A stretch of 64,000 nt of DNA from NCBI RefSeq assembly GCF_032854445.1, contig NC_088307.1, positions 1,986,001-2,050,000 on the forward strand, written 5' to 3'. Source of the stretch: Liolophura sinensis (taxonomy: Eukaryota > Mollusca > Polyplacophora > Chitonida > Chitonidae). The position numbers were made by a program, and so were the translations under genes. The notes beneath the pieces were generated by a model that had not been told where the DNA came from, made no database searches, and was given only the letters and a program-made list of their open reading frames with translations. Below, piece after piece: positions 1-13,500 of this stretch (positions are counted from its first letter, which is position 1; each line of letters opens with the position of its first letter).

Positions 1-739
1 TGACTTTGGGGCACGTTCAATCGCAGCTGAGGATCAGGGCTTTCGGGGAACAGAGAAAGGGCGCAAGACAATGCTGCCGGTGGACGTGGCGTATATACCT
101 GTTCAGTCCACAGGTCCAGCGCAGGTGTTGTTTTGAGGTGTTACGCCCAGACCCTAGGCGCTCCCAGGCAGTACCAGCTTACATATCTGTGGGGCAGTGT
201 GTAATATACCAGGACAATTCAATGAGTGGACATTTGAAGAAATGATAAAGATAGGATTAATGCTGTGGGCTGTGGGTATGGACAAGTCAGAGTAATGTGC
301 AACAAGGGCTTAAATTATGGTGAAAGGAATGTGTAGTGTGGGAGAACACAAGCATGTTCCACCTCTAGACCCACCCCAACTCCAACCCCCTCCTTCGTCC
401 CATATAAAAAAACACATTGAATTAAAAAACAAACAAAAAAATCAGTAAAGAATTTTAATTATGGACCCTTGGTTTAACAGACTGTGGATGCATGCGTATT
501 TGTACCTGTTGGTGTAAATAATAAGGACAAGAAATATTCAGATAATCATCATACGCAAAACTAAATACATATATTTTTTTTATTATTTGCTCTTCAGATA
601 TGCATCAACTTTTTCACGTAGCTATATTCTGTTACAAACCAATTTTTAGACTGAAATGTATAAGTGGTTTAAATTCTATACAATTCTTCAAAACTAAATT
701 ATGCCATTTTCTTGTGAGTCATAATTTAAGTACAACAAA

Positions 740-1012
740 GGGGTCTCTGTGGCTCAGTTGGTTAGCGTGCTAGCGCAGTGTAATGACCCAGGAGTCTCTC
801 ACCAATGTGGTCGCTGTGAGTTCAAGTCCAGCTCATGCTGGCTTCCTCTCCGGGCGTACGTGGGAAGGGTCTGCCAGCAACCTGCAGATGGTCGTGGGTT
901 TCCCCCAGGCTCTGCCCCGTTTCCTTCCACCATAATGCTGGCCGTCGTCGTATAAGTGAAATATTCTTGAGTATGGCGTAAAACACCATTCAAATAAATA
1001 AATAAATAAATC
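740..1012 (+). mobile_element. tRNA-derived SINE, family A, nearly full length
   Basis: The head resembles a tRNA with an A box (TGGCTCAGTTGGTTAGCG, near 750) and a B box (GTTCAAGTCC, near 821), the internal RNA polymerase III promoter of tRNA SINEs. The body follows, then a tail reading TTGAGTATGGCGTAAAACACC and an AAATAAATAAA repeat. Close relatives occur at 32459-32736, 53951-54190 and, reversed, 59482-59752. It is not a functional tRNA: the acceptor stem is not closed. Confidence 0.85.
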
Positions 1013-1368
1013 GTACAACAAAACAAATGTGTTTCTGATGTATACAAACACAAATCATAATTCAGGTATGGGAACTAGACGTATACCTGTTCTGTTGCAT
1101 GACGAGGAAATCAGGTACAATTGGATACATGTACACACCTGTAGTAGACCGTCACATCTCAGTAGTGACAATGTACATTAATTATCAGGAATACCTTGTG
1201 TTGTACTGTCAGGTAACTCAGATCTTACCTGAAGAGATTCACCTTCCACTTGCACTTAAAATTCTGATGTAATGTAATAGCCTTTGTCAACAGGTGTAAG
1301 ACCTAACAAGATTTCCTCACTTTTTGGCACCGGATTTACAGATGCTAACATGACTTACATATGACATA

Positions 1369-1792
1369 CTTCAAAGAAAAAGACCTCTGAAAATCGAAAT
1401 TAAGCATCACTAAAGAGACCACTTAACACTATGCATAAATATACTTTCATTTATTTTTTTAGAAACATTTGAATTCTCAGGTGGGCTTTGTGGACCACTC
1501 TATTAAAGGTTAGGAACTCTGACGTCACAGGAAGTTTATCAAACTCTAAATCATGACATTTAATGTTGGCAAAACTGTTTTTACCTGTTTTTACCATCAG
1601 GAGAAAAAGGTGATGTGACATCAGATTTCATAGATACGGTTAGTAGGGCTCATAAAACCCATCGTAGTATTAAAATATTTGAATGCCTTTCAACACTGTT
1701 AAAAAAATCTGAAAAAATAAATGAAAGTATTTTTACGCATAGTTTTCAGATGTTGAACGTTACTTGATATTTTAGCCTTCTTTTCCTTTAAC
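1369..1792. mobile_element. MITE-like foldback element, family 1, copy 1
   Basis: This segment aligns by eye along its length with 10718-11187. The ends are an imperfect inverted repeat of about 80 bp, for example AAACACTATGCATAAATATA-like sequence at the left and its reverse complement (ATGAAAGTATTTTTACGCAT) at the right, next to terminal TTAAAGGAAAAG-like sequence. There is no coding potential, so it is probably a non-autonomous DNA transposon. This copy lacks about 45 bp present in the other one. Confidence 0.6.
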
Positions 1793-2029
1793 TACACAGG
1801 TGTACATGTATGTTACAAAAACTTTTGCTGATGCCTAAGTTACTCTTTTTGGCAGATTCTGACAATTCTTTTGATCTTAAAATTGTGTTTTGAGGTTTGT
1901 TTGGAAGTTGGCATGATATCGTGCTGGAAAAATAATGCTTTTCAGTGCTATTTACAGGAAACTTAAACCATGCATTATAAACGACACACATTTCAACTTC
2001 GTTAAGGAATACATGGATTAATGAGCCAT

Positions 2030-2222
2030 GGTTCCTCAATCTTTTCGAATATAAAAGAGCAACTTTTAGGATATTTTTAATATAATTTTGTTGCCAAAAC
2101 TACATTAATTGGGTTGACCAATTTCAGGGCTTCACCCAAAGTATCATTTTATCAGTCTGCAGAGAAATGCCCTCAGAATATGCTTGAATAAACACCTTGC
2201 AAACTTGCGAAAGGGCTGAAGA
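2030..2222 (+). mobile_element. MITE family 2, diverged copy
   Basis: It shares the core of the element at 3035-3239: AAAGAGCAACTTT, AAAACTACATT, then TATCATTTTATCAGTCTG and CACCTTGCA in the same order. The right terminal repeat is degenerate. Noncoding. Confidence 0.55.
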
Positions 2223-3034
2223 CTTAGTGCATATATAAACTGCATGGAATTAGGAGAACATGTGTTTAGATTGTAACCTGCTGTTTTTTCTGTACTGTGC
2301 TGGAAGATTTTGGATGTAAAGATGTTTGATGTACATGGTGCTACAGAATGCCTGAAGTGACTCTACATGGCCACATATGAAACCACTCTGACCAACTTTA
2401 CAAGGAAAAGTTAAACACCCAGATGGCATGCTCCCATACAGCTGACCAACCAACCAGTCTTGTGGCAGAATTGAATCCCTCTATACCTAGCTCTCATCAT
2501 TGTCTGGTAACAAAGCAGCCTCCCACCTTAGACCCGCTCCACACCTTACACCCACCCCAGCCCCCATCTTACACCCCACCCGCCAGGATTGCTAACCCCA
2601 TGGGTCAGCTTGTGGTACAGTTATTTGAATAGCGCTGTAGCCTGAGTGCCGTTTTTAATCCCCAAAGTACCCTTGACTTTTAGCCTCAGAATGGACAGCT
2701 GTAAGGTACTGTGGCCATGCAAATCATATTCGTTTATTTACTGTTTTATCCAAGTTTAAGTTCTTGTTGGGAATTTACCCTATTTGTTTGTTTTTTTTTC
2801 TCAGTTTCTACAAATTTGTATTACTTTATATTGCTTGATTATTTATTTATTTATCTATTTATTTATATGGCCATACTGCCTAACATATCATGTGACTTAC
2901 TTTAACAAACGTCGTTTGTTTATATGCGCGGAATTCGTTCAAAACTTTTCAGCATAGCAGATGAGGGTATTCCTGAATATCTAGTTGAGTAGACTTTGCA
3001 TAAAGGTAGAAGCTAGGCTATAATGATTTCAGAC

Positions 3035-3239
3035 TACCTAATCCCTCAACCTTTCTGCATATGAAAGAGCAACTTTCAGTGAGATTTAAGCACCTTTTCA
3101 GTTTGCTTTCAGGTCAAAACTACATTGACAAATTTCAAGACTTTACAAAAAGTATAATTTTATCAGTCTAAGCAGAATAATGTTTTGTAAATGTTTATTA
3201 TCACCTTGCACACACATGAAACGGTTGTAGAATTACAGT
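3035..3239 (+). mobile_element. MITE family 2, about 205 bp
   Basis: The termini are inverted repeats: CTAATCCCTCAACCTTT at the left, and at the right GGTTGTAGAATTACAG, whose complement resembles the left end. A reverse-oriented copy lies in the UBR4 intron at 26613-26830. Short length, terminal inverted repeats and no ORF fit a MITE. Confidence 0.6.
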
Positions 3240-5757
3240 ACTTTACCATGGGGTAAAATTCCATGCATGTTTTGTTATTTCTTTGTAAAAGTTATTCAGA
3301 ATGCACTTTTTGTTTCAGTTACAAAGATGCAAGCATAATTTCTGTCAGCATTTCCATAAAGTGTTGTTGTGTATAATGCTCAGGTATACGAGTGGATTAT
3401 CAGAAAACTATTAAGAATTTCTAATGGAATACATTACCAGTGGACAAACCTGGGGGAAAAAAAAGGCTGGCCAAGCATTCAAACTGATCCTTTCAAAGCA
3501 TAGTATAAGTGCCTTTTACAAATTGAACGACATGTATATCACAGTGTTATTCACTGATTACTGTCTTTGTACCTGCAAATAAAATACCATTTTATCAGGC
3601 CTTTCAGTACTAATTAATGCATATTACGTGATACTTTTACAATATGACACACCTTTTTTTTTATATCCTACAATGAAAACATTGTATTATTGTGCTTAAT
3701 TTATAGTGATTAATAGGATTAGTTTTTGTTGACAAAATTCATGCAGGCGCTAATATTTTGTGTGGTGAAAATGACAGTCGAGGTTTTTGTGCAGCTTGGG
3801 TGGGAACAAAAACGGCGTGGTGCAACAGAAAACATGGCTTTGCTCTTTCGTAAAATCGTGGCACATAACCAGGGTGGAGTAATTACCCAGGGTGCCATTC
3901 AAGTGTGGTACAGATGTTGTTAAGAGGGTTTATCAGTCTTTTCGGCAAGTGCTCGATTTGAATAATTCGCTGTGCGGCTCTCTAGCCAGTGTTTTCTATG
4001 GCGGGTAACATATTGTCTGATTGAGCTAGCTAGCTGAATGAACCTGAAACTCCGTGCTCAGATGCGCGGCTCACTGATAATTTCTTTTAACAGGACAATT
4101 AAACAAACAGAGACGAGAATTCCACTGAAAAGGCGGGTGTGTTGTTTTGCCAACTTTAGGGATAAACTGACAAAGGTTTTTGATCAATCAAGTTTTTTTT
4201 TTCTGCTAGCTCATTTGATTTGTTATTGAATGACAACAAACTGAGTCTTGCCAAGAGGCAAGAAAATGGAATTGTGTCACTTTGTGACAACTTAAAATCC
4301 AAATTTCTCCATCGGACTCTGGCAAGGATAATAAATAACGATAATGAACACACCAGCTGACATGTTCTAGTAGAATGGATATGAGTGGTTTATAGTTGAA
4401 GACTAACAAGTAATAATAAATGCCACACCCAAGTTGTGTTCTAATTCAGTTGTAACAATGTTATAGACCAAAGGTAGCGGATAGTGAATCTTTCTTCTCA
4501 CATGGTCAAACCATCTAATGAACAACACACTTATATCTTCACGTTTCCAAAAAGCTGGTAAAGAAATGTAATATTCTACTTTCAACACTACTCCTATCTG
4601 TCCCAAATTCTAGAAGGATTAGGGTATACCCAAGTTGTGTTCTGGTGGAACCGACATATAGTGTTGTATAGTGCAAGAATAAAACAAAATGCACGTACAA
4701 CAGCTGTGTTTTAGTTAAGTAACAATGATTAGCAATAAGTGCAACTGCAAAATTGTGCTCTATACAGTAGAACTGGGACATGGTGTTATAGGGTGTAAAA
4801 TTATTTATTTATTTTCATTTATTATGGTTAACCTTTTCAGTGCTAAATACACTGCTCTCCCATGGCCGTGGCCCTGCACTGCAACACAAAATGTGGGTAC
4901 AAGCCTGGATTTATTGCTTTACATTATTATCTGATTGTTGTATTTCCACCTGCCCTCTTTAATATAATTTCACTGATACATTGACAGCAGTAAGGTTTGT
5001 AGACAAACATAAGGTATCTGCATGGGTGTGCTGGAACTGTGCAGTTTAACACATACGCAGTGCATTCTGATTTGCAATTCAGGTTTTGAACTTTGTGTTG
5101 ATGCGCATCGTGTAGCAATTTTAATTCTTACATGAAAATCCTGATGAGTATGTAAAGCCTGCCAGCGCTCACACAACGCTATTTTAAACATTTTCTCCTG
5201 GGGTATTGTGTTATTCAGTGAAAAAATAAATGAATACCCTACCTAAACGACCTAAAATTTAACCCACAAATGTGCATTTCTAGAGTTTCAAGTAAATGTC
5301 ACGAAATATTATTTTCGGTGCTGAGACCAACAATTTTCCAGTAGAATATCACCCCATGTTCAAGCAAACCTCAAAACACCTTTCTAAATCAATACATTTT
5401 TCAGAATTGGGGGGAAAAATTGGTGAGTTTAATGTCATTTAGGGAAAATAAATAAATAAATTGTTTTCTGAAATGCTATTCAAAAATCATGCACCTACTG
5501 TGTTTTCCTGCTTACTCTAGTTAATAAAACTCCTACATACAATCTGTTTTAAATTATCGCGTGTTAATTGACTAATTGTCATAAACCTGCTTTTATCCAT
5601 CTGAGATTTATACGAAGCCGTTGTTGATGGTTGATAGTGAGTCCTAGATTGGATCACATTAGCCATGCTATCGTATTGATTTTAATATTAGCTTGTTATT
5701 GTGTGAAGTCACAAATTTTGTTGACCAGTATAGAAGCAGTCATATCAGCTGACATAA

Positions 5758-5804
5758 GGGGGTGGGGGGGGGGGGGATGCTGGTGTGGGGGGGGGGGGGG
5801 GGGG
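5758..5804 (+). repeat. Long G tract, G-quadruplex candidate
   Basis: Three runs of G, the longest about 18, are separated by short linkers (a T, and ATGCTGGTGT). The sequence meets the usual four-run requirement for a G-quadruplex on the plus strand. Run lengths in such tracts are often miscounted by sequencing. Confidence 0.8.
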
Positions 5805-8800
5805 TTATAAGCATGATGGTATCAATTGTATTGAATCCCGACTAGTGAAAACATTTCTCCAGACTTAATAAGGCACAGATTCAGAAGAGATCGCTAAAAT
5901 GACAAATTTCAAACGAGCGATGAAAACCCAGGCAGGCTGCATAATCCTGACATAGATTATTTTCCCCAATAACTGCGCCCGAGATTCAGAGCCCAAGATA
6001 AATAATCGTCAGGGGGTAAGATCTGGAGATATCTACAGACGAGCGGATATTAACCTGCCGTTGTAAATGGTGTGAGGGATGTGTGGCGCGATCATACCCA
6101 ACAGACGGCGAAGCAATATATTAAATGTCTGACACACACTCGTATGTATTTATCGATTATCAAAAATTTGCTTTATAGACAAAATCAGACCGCTTTGATA
6201 TTGGATTCCCAGCGACTGTTAAATGCCAATGTACTATGTGTACAATACATACACGCTCCGAGGGTTCAGGACTCTAATCTTTGCATCTGAAATTTCATTC
6301 CATCTAAATCTCCTGGCCAAGGACATGTATAAGCTTATTTGTGTTGTGTTTGTCAGACATTCACTTGATGTCAGGTCTGAAAAATGAGAGAATACAACAG
6401 CAATTTGGCAATTTTCATTTTGAGGGGGCACATTTTTGTAATTTAGAATATACAATAATTTGTAAGATGCACTGTTTGTGTATGTATGTGAAGAAATGTA
6501 GTAGTAAGGGACCTGTCCACTTTTCTGCTCTAACGAACTTGAAGAGCAGCATTTGCAACACTCTTCGAAAACATTAGGCATTATGAAAATCATATTTGTG
6601 CGTTAAACTTTGTCTTGGATAAATGTGTCAATTTAAATTAACTTTTCTGTTTCAAAAAAAAAAAAAAGTGTAAAATTTTTATAATATATTTACCTGTAAA
6701 TGTATCATCAGTATTAAGTCTCGAAACTCTGAAACTATATCCCAAACTTTGTGTAATGTACAAAAAAATAAAATGTGGAGGCACCTATGCATTGTCTCTC
6801 AAGAAAATCAGCCTAGGCTTTAACATGTATGGTATTGAAGCTGTGAGAGTTTCTTTTGATCATTCTTTTCTGTGACCGCAACACTGATGTAGGTGCAGGG
6901 ATATATAGACAATGCGGAGGTCTGTACACTTTCACAATGGTTTACATAACACGCAGCAAACCCTCCTCCCCCCCCCCCCCCACCATGTTGATGGATGGCT
7001 GTGACAGGCTCATTTGTATTCCCGTCAGAGATCAAATCCCCATTTGTCTTGTATGTCAGCACAATCCTCACAAGCCCTCACCTCAAAGTTCCCACACTAT
7101 CAGGTCTGCCAACGGATTTACGATTAACGCACTCACCTGTGCTATAAGCTTAGACGCTTAATCCTATATATAATACATTTTTAGCTCAACAACATCTTGC
7201 CATTTAATTTTTTTTTCTCAAAACATTTTAAAGTTACAAGATTTGTTCTCTGTGTGATCAGAATGGCACAAGATTGAAATGTACTGGCAGCAAAAATGAT
7301 TTAGTAAAAAAGCTACTAAAAAAGTCTAGTAAAATTTGTAACAATTGTATACCATACTGTATGACAAGGAATTCAGTTTGTACATGAAACCCTCAAAACT
7401 AACTCATCCCCCTAATCTCACAATGTAGGAGATATGCACAACAAATACTATATACATTTTGATGTTAAATTTCTTTTTCAAATCTAAAACAACATGATAC
7501 TATATGATTATGTAGATATCTAGACTGATGTCATCAAATCAGCGTTGCCTAATTATTCAAGTTAGGAGATTAACAGGGTCACTGTTTGGTCATTTGCCTC
7601 AAGCAAAACTGTTTTCTTCTTGTTTCTCTCTCCTGTATGTAAAAATTAAGGCTTAAATTACGTTTGGAGGTTGCATATATTCTGTATGTGCACTTCATGC
7701 TCTCTGCAGCCCTCAGTGACTTGTGCGACGAGATTGTTTGTTCTTGCTGTGACCCTTCTGCGCCCGACGTAGGTTCATACAGGATCAAGTCAAGGGTCAA
7801 TCTGTAAATCAGGCTCTGGTTAGGCGGTAACTTTTTGTCTTGAAATGGTATGAAGTGGCTTAAACCAGTCACTCCTGTTTCCTCCTTGTGGACACCTAGT
7901 GGGGTCGGATCAAACCCTTGTAAGGTTTCAGTGAACACCCTACTTGATGATATGTTAAGAATTACGTTGAAGAAATGAACTGATACTCAGGCTATCAGGA
8001 ACCTGTCTGCTTCACAGCTTTTGTATACCTGTAAATGAAACAATTCTTTAGTGTGGGGTTAAACAATAATCAAATAAATAAATACTTATGCATTCTTGAG
8101 TTTCAACTGTTGAATCTTAATTCAATGAAGAATTTAAGTTCTTGTTGCTTAGAAAAGTCTACACATTCCTTTTAATTCACAATAAAGTAATCTGGCCATT
8201 GGAAAATCATTCCACATTTGGAAACTATGTTGAGCAGAGTTTAATAATCCAGTAATCTAAATAGCATTTAGCAAACCTTGACTAATTAATGACAATGAGC
8301 CCCACTCTCAGTACACATGCATTTATAACACACTGTACATACAAATCCTGAAGCAAGACGTTGTTAATGTAGAAAGAAACAGCTCTTAAGTTACTCGTAA
8401 AATCATTTCGCAAACCCAAATGGCTGTTTAATATTATACCATTTATCACGTAAAAGTAAAAGTTACAGAGGGCAGTTTGAGTCGACTCGGAGTCTGTGTG
8501 TTCGCCTTCGACTTTGACATGGAAAATAAATGTGCCGCGCTTAAATGTAGGCTGTGGTCGGTGTAGAAGACATTTTCTCCCAGGACCTGTAATGGAAGGA
8601 AACTTTATCAAAACCATTTGCTTGGACAACTGTCGAACAAATCTCGACGACAGGGCTATTTTCATGTCATGTCGTATTCATACACCCAAGATAATGTGAT
8701 TAATGCGATACATGTGGTCTGCGTTTGTCACAGAGCTGGAAGTCACAAATCTGAACTCATTCATTCTGACTAGATAGGACTCAGAATTGTGGCTGCATTT

Positions 8801-9154
8801 GTGCTGAGTGAAGTTTTGTTATGTGGTGTTACGACTTCCTCCACCAAACTGCAATGTGCCAAGAACTATGCTGAATTTTAGTTAATGAGTTGTGAGAATT
8901 ATTTTTCAAGCTTCTCTGATATTTTCTTTCTGTCATTTACAGACATGTAGTATTTTATTTATTTAGTTATGTGATTAATGCTTAATGTTATACTCAGGAA
9001 TTTTTCACTCATATGATGGCAATCAGTATTAGCATCAATCTAATAAATAAGTAAATAAATAAATTAACAACTTTGTAGATATTTCTTGATCTGTTTGTAA
9101 AATGAGAAAATAAAATGCTTAGCTGCATCTATAAGTCAGGAGGTATTATCAGCT

Positions 9155-10241
9155 ACCTGACAAAGGTGTGTAGTTTGCTTCAGGTACCTGACAAAGGTCT
9201 GTAGATCGCTCCATGTACCTGACAAAGGTGTGTAGTTTGCTTCAGGTACCTGACAAAGGTCTGTAGATCGCTCCATGTACCTGACAAAGGTTTGTAGTTT
9301 GCTTCAGGTACCTGACAAAGGTGTGTAGTTTGCTCCAGGGACAAGACAAAGGTGTGTAGTTTGCTTCAGGTACCTGACAAAGGTCTGTAGATCGCTCCAT
9401 GTACCCGACAAAAGTGTGTAGTTTGCTTCAGGTACCTGACAAAGGTGTGTAGTTTGCTTCAGGTACCTGACAAAGGTCTGTAGATTGCTCCATGTACCCG
9501 ACAAAGGTGTGTAGTTTGCTTCAGGTACCTGACAAAGGTCTGTAGATCACTCCATGTACCTGACAAAGGTGTGTAGTTTGCTTCAGGTACCTGACAAAGG
9601 TGTGTAGTTTGCTCCAGGGACAAGACAAAGGTGTGTAGTTTGCTTCAGGTACCTGACAAAGGTCTGTAGATCGCTCCATGTACCCGACAAAAGTGTGTAG
9701 TTTGCTTCAGGTACCTGACAAAGGTCTGTAGTTTGCTTCAGGTACCTGACAAAGGCCTGTAGATCGCTCCATGTACCTGACAAAGGTGTGTAGTTTGCTT
9801 CAGGTACCTGACAAAGGTCTGTAGATCACTCCATGTACCTGACAAAGGTGTGTAGTTTGCTTCAGGTACCTGACAAAGGTCTGTAGATCGCTCCATGTAC
9901 CCGACAAAAGTGTGTAGTTTGCTTCAGGTACCTGACAAAGGTGTGTAGTTTGCTTCAGGTACCTGACAAAGGTCTGTAGATTGCTCCATGTACCCGACAA
10001 AGGTGTGTAGTTTGCTTCAGGTACCTGACAAAGGTCTGTAGATCGCTCCATGTACCTGACAAAGGTGTGTAGTTTGCTTCAGGTACCTGAAAAAGGTGTG
10101 TAGTTTGCTTCAGGTACCTGACAAAGGTCTGTAGTTTGCTTCAGGTACCTGACAAAGGTCTGTAGTTTGCTTCATGTACCTGACAAAGGTGTGTAGTTTG
10201 CTCCAGGGACAAGACAAAGGTGTGTAGTTTGCTCCAGGTAC
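9155..10241 (+). repeat. 31-bp minisatellite, about 35 copies, with higher-order structure
   Basis: The unit is ACCTGACAAAGG followed by either CTGTAGATCGCTCCATGT or TGTGTAGTTTGCTTCAGGT; these two variants largely alternate. A third variant (CTCCAGGGACAAG) recurs at about 9333 and 9612, 279 bp apart (nine units), and the flanking variant order is also repeated. The array ends about 95 bp before the LMX1 splice acceptor at 10336. Because 93 bp is a multiple of three, it gives short spurious reading frames on the minus strand. Confidence 0.95.
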
Positions 10242-10336
10242 AAATTTTAAACATGGTCATATACATTGAACATCCTTGACCACATTGCTGTAATCTCAAA
10301 TAAATACATCAAATTGCTTTTATGATTTTTGTCCAG

Positions 10337-10554
10337 GTTGTTTGGTGCAAAGTGCAGTGGCTGTTTACAACCTATACCTGCTAACGAGCTTGTGATGCGA
10401 GCTGTGGGTAACGTGTTTCACCTGGGCTGTTTTATCTGCGTCATCTGTGGCCGCCAGCTCCAGAAAGGGGAGCAGTTCGTCTACAAGGACGCCCAACTCT
10501 TCTGTCGACTAGACTTTGAAAAAGAGTGCAGTTTGTTACCGCTTAGCCCCAAAA
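10337..10554 (+). CDS. LMX1: LMX1 exon with LIM domain 2
   Basis: Acceptor ...TTTGTCCAG and donor GTAAGT. One base completes a codon from the previous exon, then LFGAKCSGC begins. Zinc ligands of the LIM fold are visible: C-x2-C, H-x2-C, C-x2-C and C-x2-D (FCRLD). It ends ...LLPLSPK plus one base. No in-frame ATG is needed, since this is an internal exon; the TTG just upstream is within the acceptor. Confidence 0.95.
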
Positions 10555-13500
10555 GTAAGTACTATCACTTATATCACCTAGTCTATATTATGAACCCACA
10601 GCTTTACAAGGCCAGCTCTGAGGGAAGTCTACCTTTAAAGCCGGACTCAAATACTTACGATACTTTTACGTGAAATATTAGCATTTGAAAAAAATTCTCG
10701 AAATTTGAAAGTCTTGGACTTTAAAGGAAAAGACATCTAAAAAGCCGAGTAGGCATCACTTAATAGACCACATAAAACTATGCATAAATATACTTGCATT
10801 TATTTTTTTAGGTTTTTCTGAAGAGAGTTAAAGGTGTTCAAAAGTTTGAATTCTAAGGTGGGCTTTATGGACCATACTATCAGAGTTTAGGAAATCTGAC
10901 ATTACAGGAAGTTTTTCCAACTCTAATCATGACACTGAATGTTGGAATTACTCTTTTTACCCATGAGTAAAAGATCACTGAAATAATGTTCCCAAAAATT
11001 CCTTCCTGCTGGTCAACATCAGGAAAAAAAGGGTGATGTGACGTCAGAGTTCCTAGATATGGTCAGTATGGCTCTTAAAGTCTACCATAGATTTTCTAAC
11101 AAAATAAATGAAAGTATTTTTAGGCGTAGTTTTCAAATGTCTATTTGAAGAACCTTACTTCATATTTTAGCTTTCTTTTATTTTAATCTATATGTAAGCA
11201 TTAAATTTTGACTGAAACTGTAGTTTCCATGAGCAACATTTTTGTGTACATTGTTTAAACAGGACATTTCTTCCTATTTGTATCTAATTGTTATTACAAG
11301 TATTTGTTATGTTTCTTTATGTGTGGAAAATAAAACAAAAGGACCATAGTATCATCAGCTGGAACAGTGATTTTGTGCGTTGTACCATACTGTCAGTGTT
11401 CGTGGGGCCTTGGTGACAAGGTTGTACCCTACTGTCAGCGTTCGTGGGGCCTTGGTGACAAGGTTGTACCCTACTGTCAGTGTTCGTGAGGCCTTGGTGA
11501 CAAGGTTGTACCATACTGTCAGTGTTTGTGAGGCCTTGGTGACAAGGTTGAACCGTACTGTCAGTGTTCGTGGGGTCTTGGTGACAAGATTGTATCATAC
11601 TGTCAGTGTTCGTGGGGCCTTGGTGACAAGGTTGTACCATACTGTCAGCATTTGTGGGGCCTTGGTGACAAGGTTGTACCCTACTGTCAGCATTTGTGGG
11701 GCCTTGGTGACAAGATTGTGCCATACTGTCAGCGTTTGTGGGGCCTTGGTGACAAGGTTGTACAGTACTGTCTGTCTTTGTGGAGCCTTGGTGACAAGGC
11801 TGTACCATACTGTCAGCGTTCGTGGGGCCTTGGTGTCAAGGTTGTACAGTACTGTCTGTGTTCGTGGAGCCTTGGTGACAAGGCTGTGTTATACCGTCAG
11901 CGTTCGTGGGGCCTTGGTGTCAAGGTTGTACAGCACTGTCTGTCTTTGTGGAGCCTGGGTGACAGTGTGATCAACAGTGCTCGTACAGGGCCATGTGTGC
12001 AATCTCATATCACCCACATTTATTGAAAACTTCTTGTCAAGACACGACCCTCCAAATGTAATGAAAGACTGAATTTTTCTGTAGTACATGTATATTTGGC
12101 ATTGTGTTGATAATTACTGTAAATCTTCAACCTCCAGAGCACTTTTTTCAGTGGAATTTACGCGTATATTAATACGAAAATGATGCTTAAAATGATTTGT
12201 TCAGGTCATTAAAGAAACAAGCTTCGCATAAAACTGTGCAAATTATTTCTCTACACCCAGCAGTTCTCTCAAAATGTTACAAAATATTGGTTGCAGAGGT
12301 AGTTGAAATGGATGAAGAATTTAGGGTAATGTATATATTACTGTACTTACTGGTTTTTAATGGCTGGTTTTGCAGGCGATGGAGGCGACAGTTATGATGA
12401 AGCGGAGAGTGACGGAGGTAAAGGACCAAAGCGACCCAGAACCATACTGACCACGAGTCAACGGAGGAAATTCAAAGCTTCGTTTGAAATTAACCCCAAA
12501 CCTTGTCGAAAGGTGAGCACACTTTCAATCGCGATGATACATTACCTTATGCTGTAGTTAAATTCTTTCTGAATTTCTCTTCCTTTTTGGTTTTCTTTTT
12601 TTAAGTTCATTGCAAAATATAAGAGAAAAAAGCATGAAAGATATCCAGATTTAATGGTTGATTTTCAAAAAGTTTTTTTATATTCTCTTATTTTGAGAGT
12701 AAATGTATGCCTGTTTAGGTATTTCTATGGGTATTTGCAACAAAGTTACTGTTATTGAAAAACACTAAAGTTTTATGAAAAAAGTAAATAGGCCCTCTGC
12801 AGCCATTGTTTAAAAAAAAAAAAACCTAATAACAGCACATTGATCATTGTATGATTTAACGTTGTACTTTTAACATTGTGCAGGTTCGTGAAAAATTAGC
12901 GGCTGAGACAGGGTTGAGCGTGCGTGTTGTCCAGGTCTGGTTTCAGAACCAGCGGGCTAAGGTGAGACAACTCTTGATGTACTGACAATGGTCATGCATG
13001 AATGCACACTGAGCTAGACCTTCAGTTAACAAGTTCAGTGGCATGGGCTGTACATGGGGTTTACATTCAAATCCTAACTCTTCAACCTTTTCAATTGCCT
13101 CTGCAACCATTATTTTGAAACATTCTTAGAACTATGTGGCAATGATTTGCCCCGTTCTATAAAATTTGGATTTAATGACTTTTTTATTTCAGCAGCATTT
13201 TCATAATAATGGCATGCATTAGTTGCACTGAAAATAGTGCTTTAGTGGTTGAAAAGGTGGTTGAAGATTTAGAGTATGTGGTGTTGGTGGACTGTTCTAC
13301 CCAGAGAGTGTGAGTTTTTATTGTGTATGAAGCCTTTGGAAGAAATAGTTTCATTGTAAATTGAGTTAACTTCAATAAATAAAGATATTATAATTAATAA
13401 TAATATTATAATTATATATACAGACTGAAATCTGCTGTAGAGCTTTTTGTACAAGCCACCTTTGTCTCCTGCTGGAAACACAGTTTAGCAACCACAAACT

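Larger units (their letters stand above)
1..10336. other. Noncoding left flank, probably an LMX1 intron
   Basis: I see no supportable coding exon in this 10.3 kb. The first LMX1 exon in the window opens with a splice acceptor at 10335-10336, so the flank is most simply the preceding intron. The short open frames are unconserved in appearance and often fall in repeats. Identifiable content is a SINE (740-1012), MITE copies (1369-1792, 2030-2222, 3035-3239), a long G tract (5758-5804), SINE-tail fragments near 8040-8090 and 8945-9062, and a minisatellite (9155-10241). The stretches 5860-6070 and 8460-8700 are less AT-rich than their surroundings but show no recognisable protein. Confidence 0.6.

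Noticed and set aside
740-830. tRNA gene
   Set aside because: The A and B boxes belong to a SINE head with many copies; no closed acceptor stem or anticodon arm of a working tRNA is visible.
6070-6125. Possible LIM domain 1 start (CEGC in one frame)
   Set aside because: Only four residues match; the following residues differ from LMX1 LIM1 and a stop follows after about 17 codons.
6234-6593. 119-codon minus-strand ORF
   Set aside because: Overlaps another ORF on the other strand, with no domain or conserved motif.
7579-7938. 119-codon minus-strand ORF
   Set aside because: No recognisable domain, no splice context and unremarkable composition; possibly within a diverged repeat.
8282-8699. 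Overlapping ORFs on both strands (127 and 67 codons)
   Set aside because: The region is less AT-rich than its surroundings and could be an unrecognised exon, but neither translation resembles a known family.
9155-10241. CRISPR-like array
   Set aside because: The repeats are directly tandem without unique spacers and the DNA is eukaryotic.
11380-12026. 196- and 124-codon plus-strand and 163-codon minus-strand ORFs
   Set aside because: All derive from the 42-bp array in an LMX1 intron.
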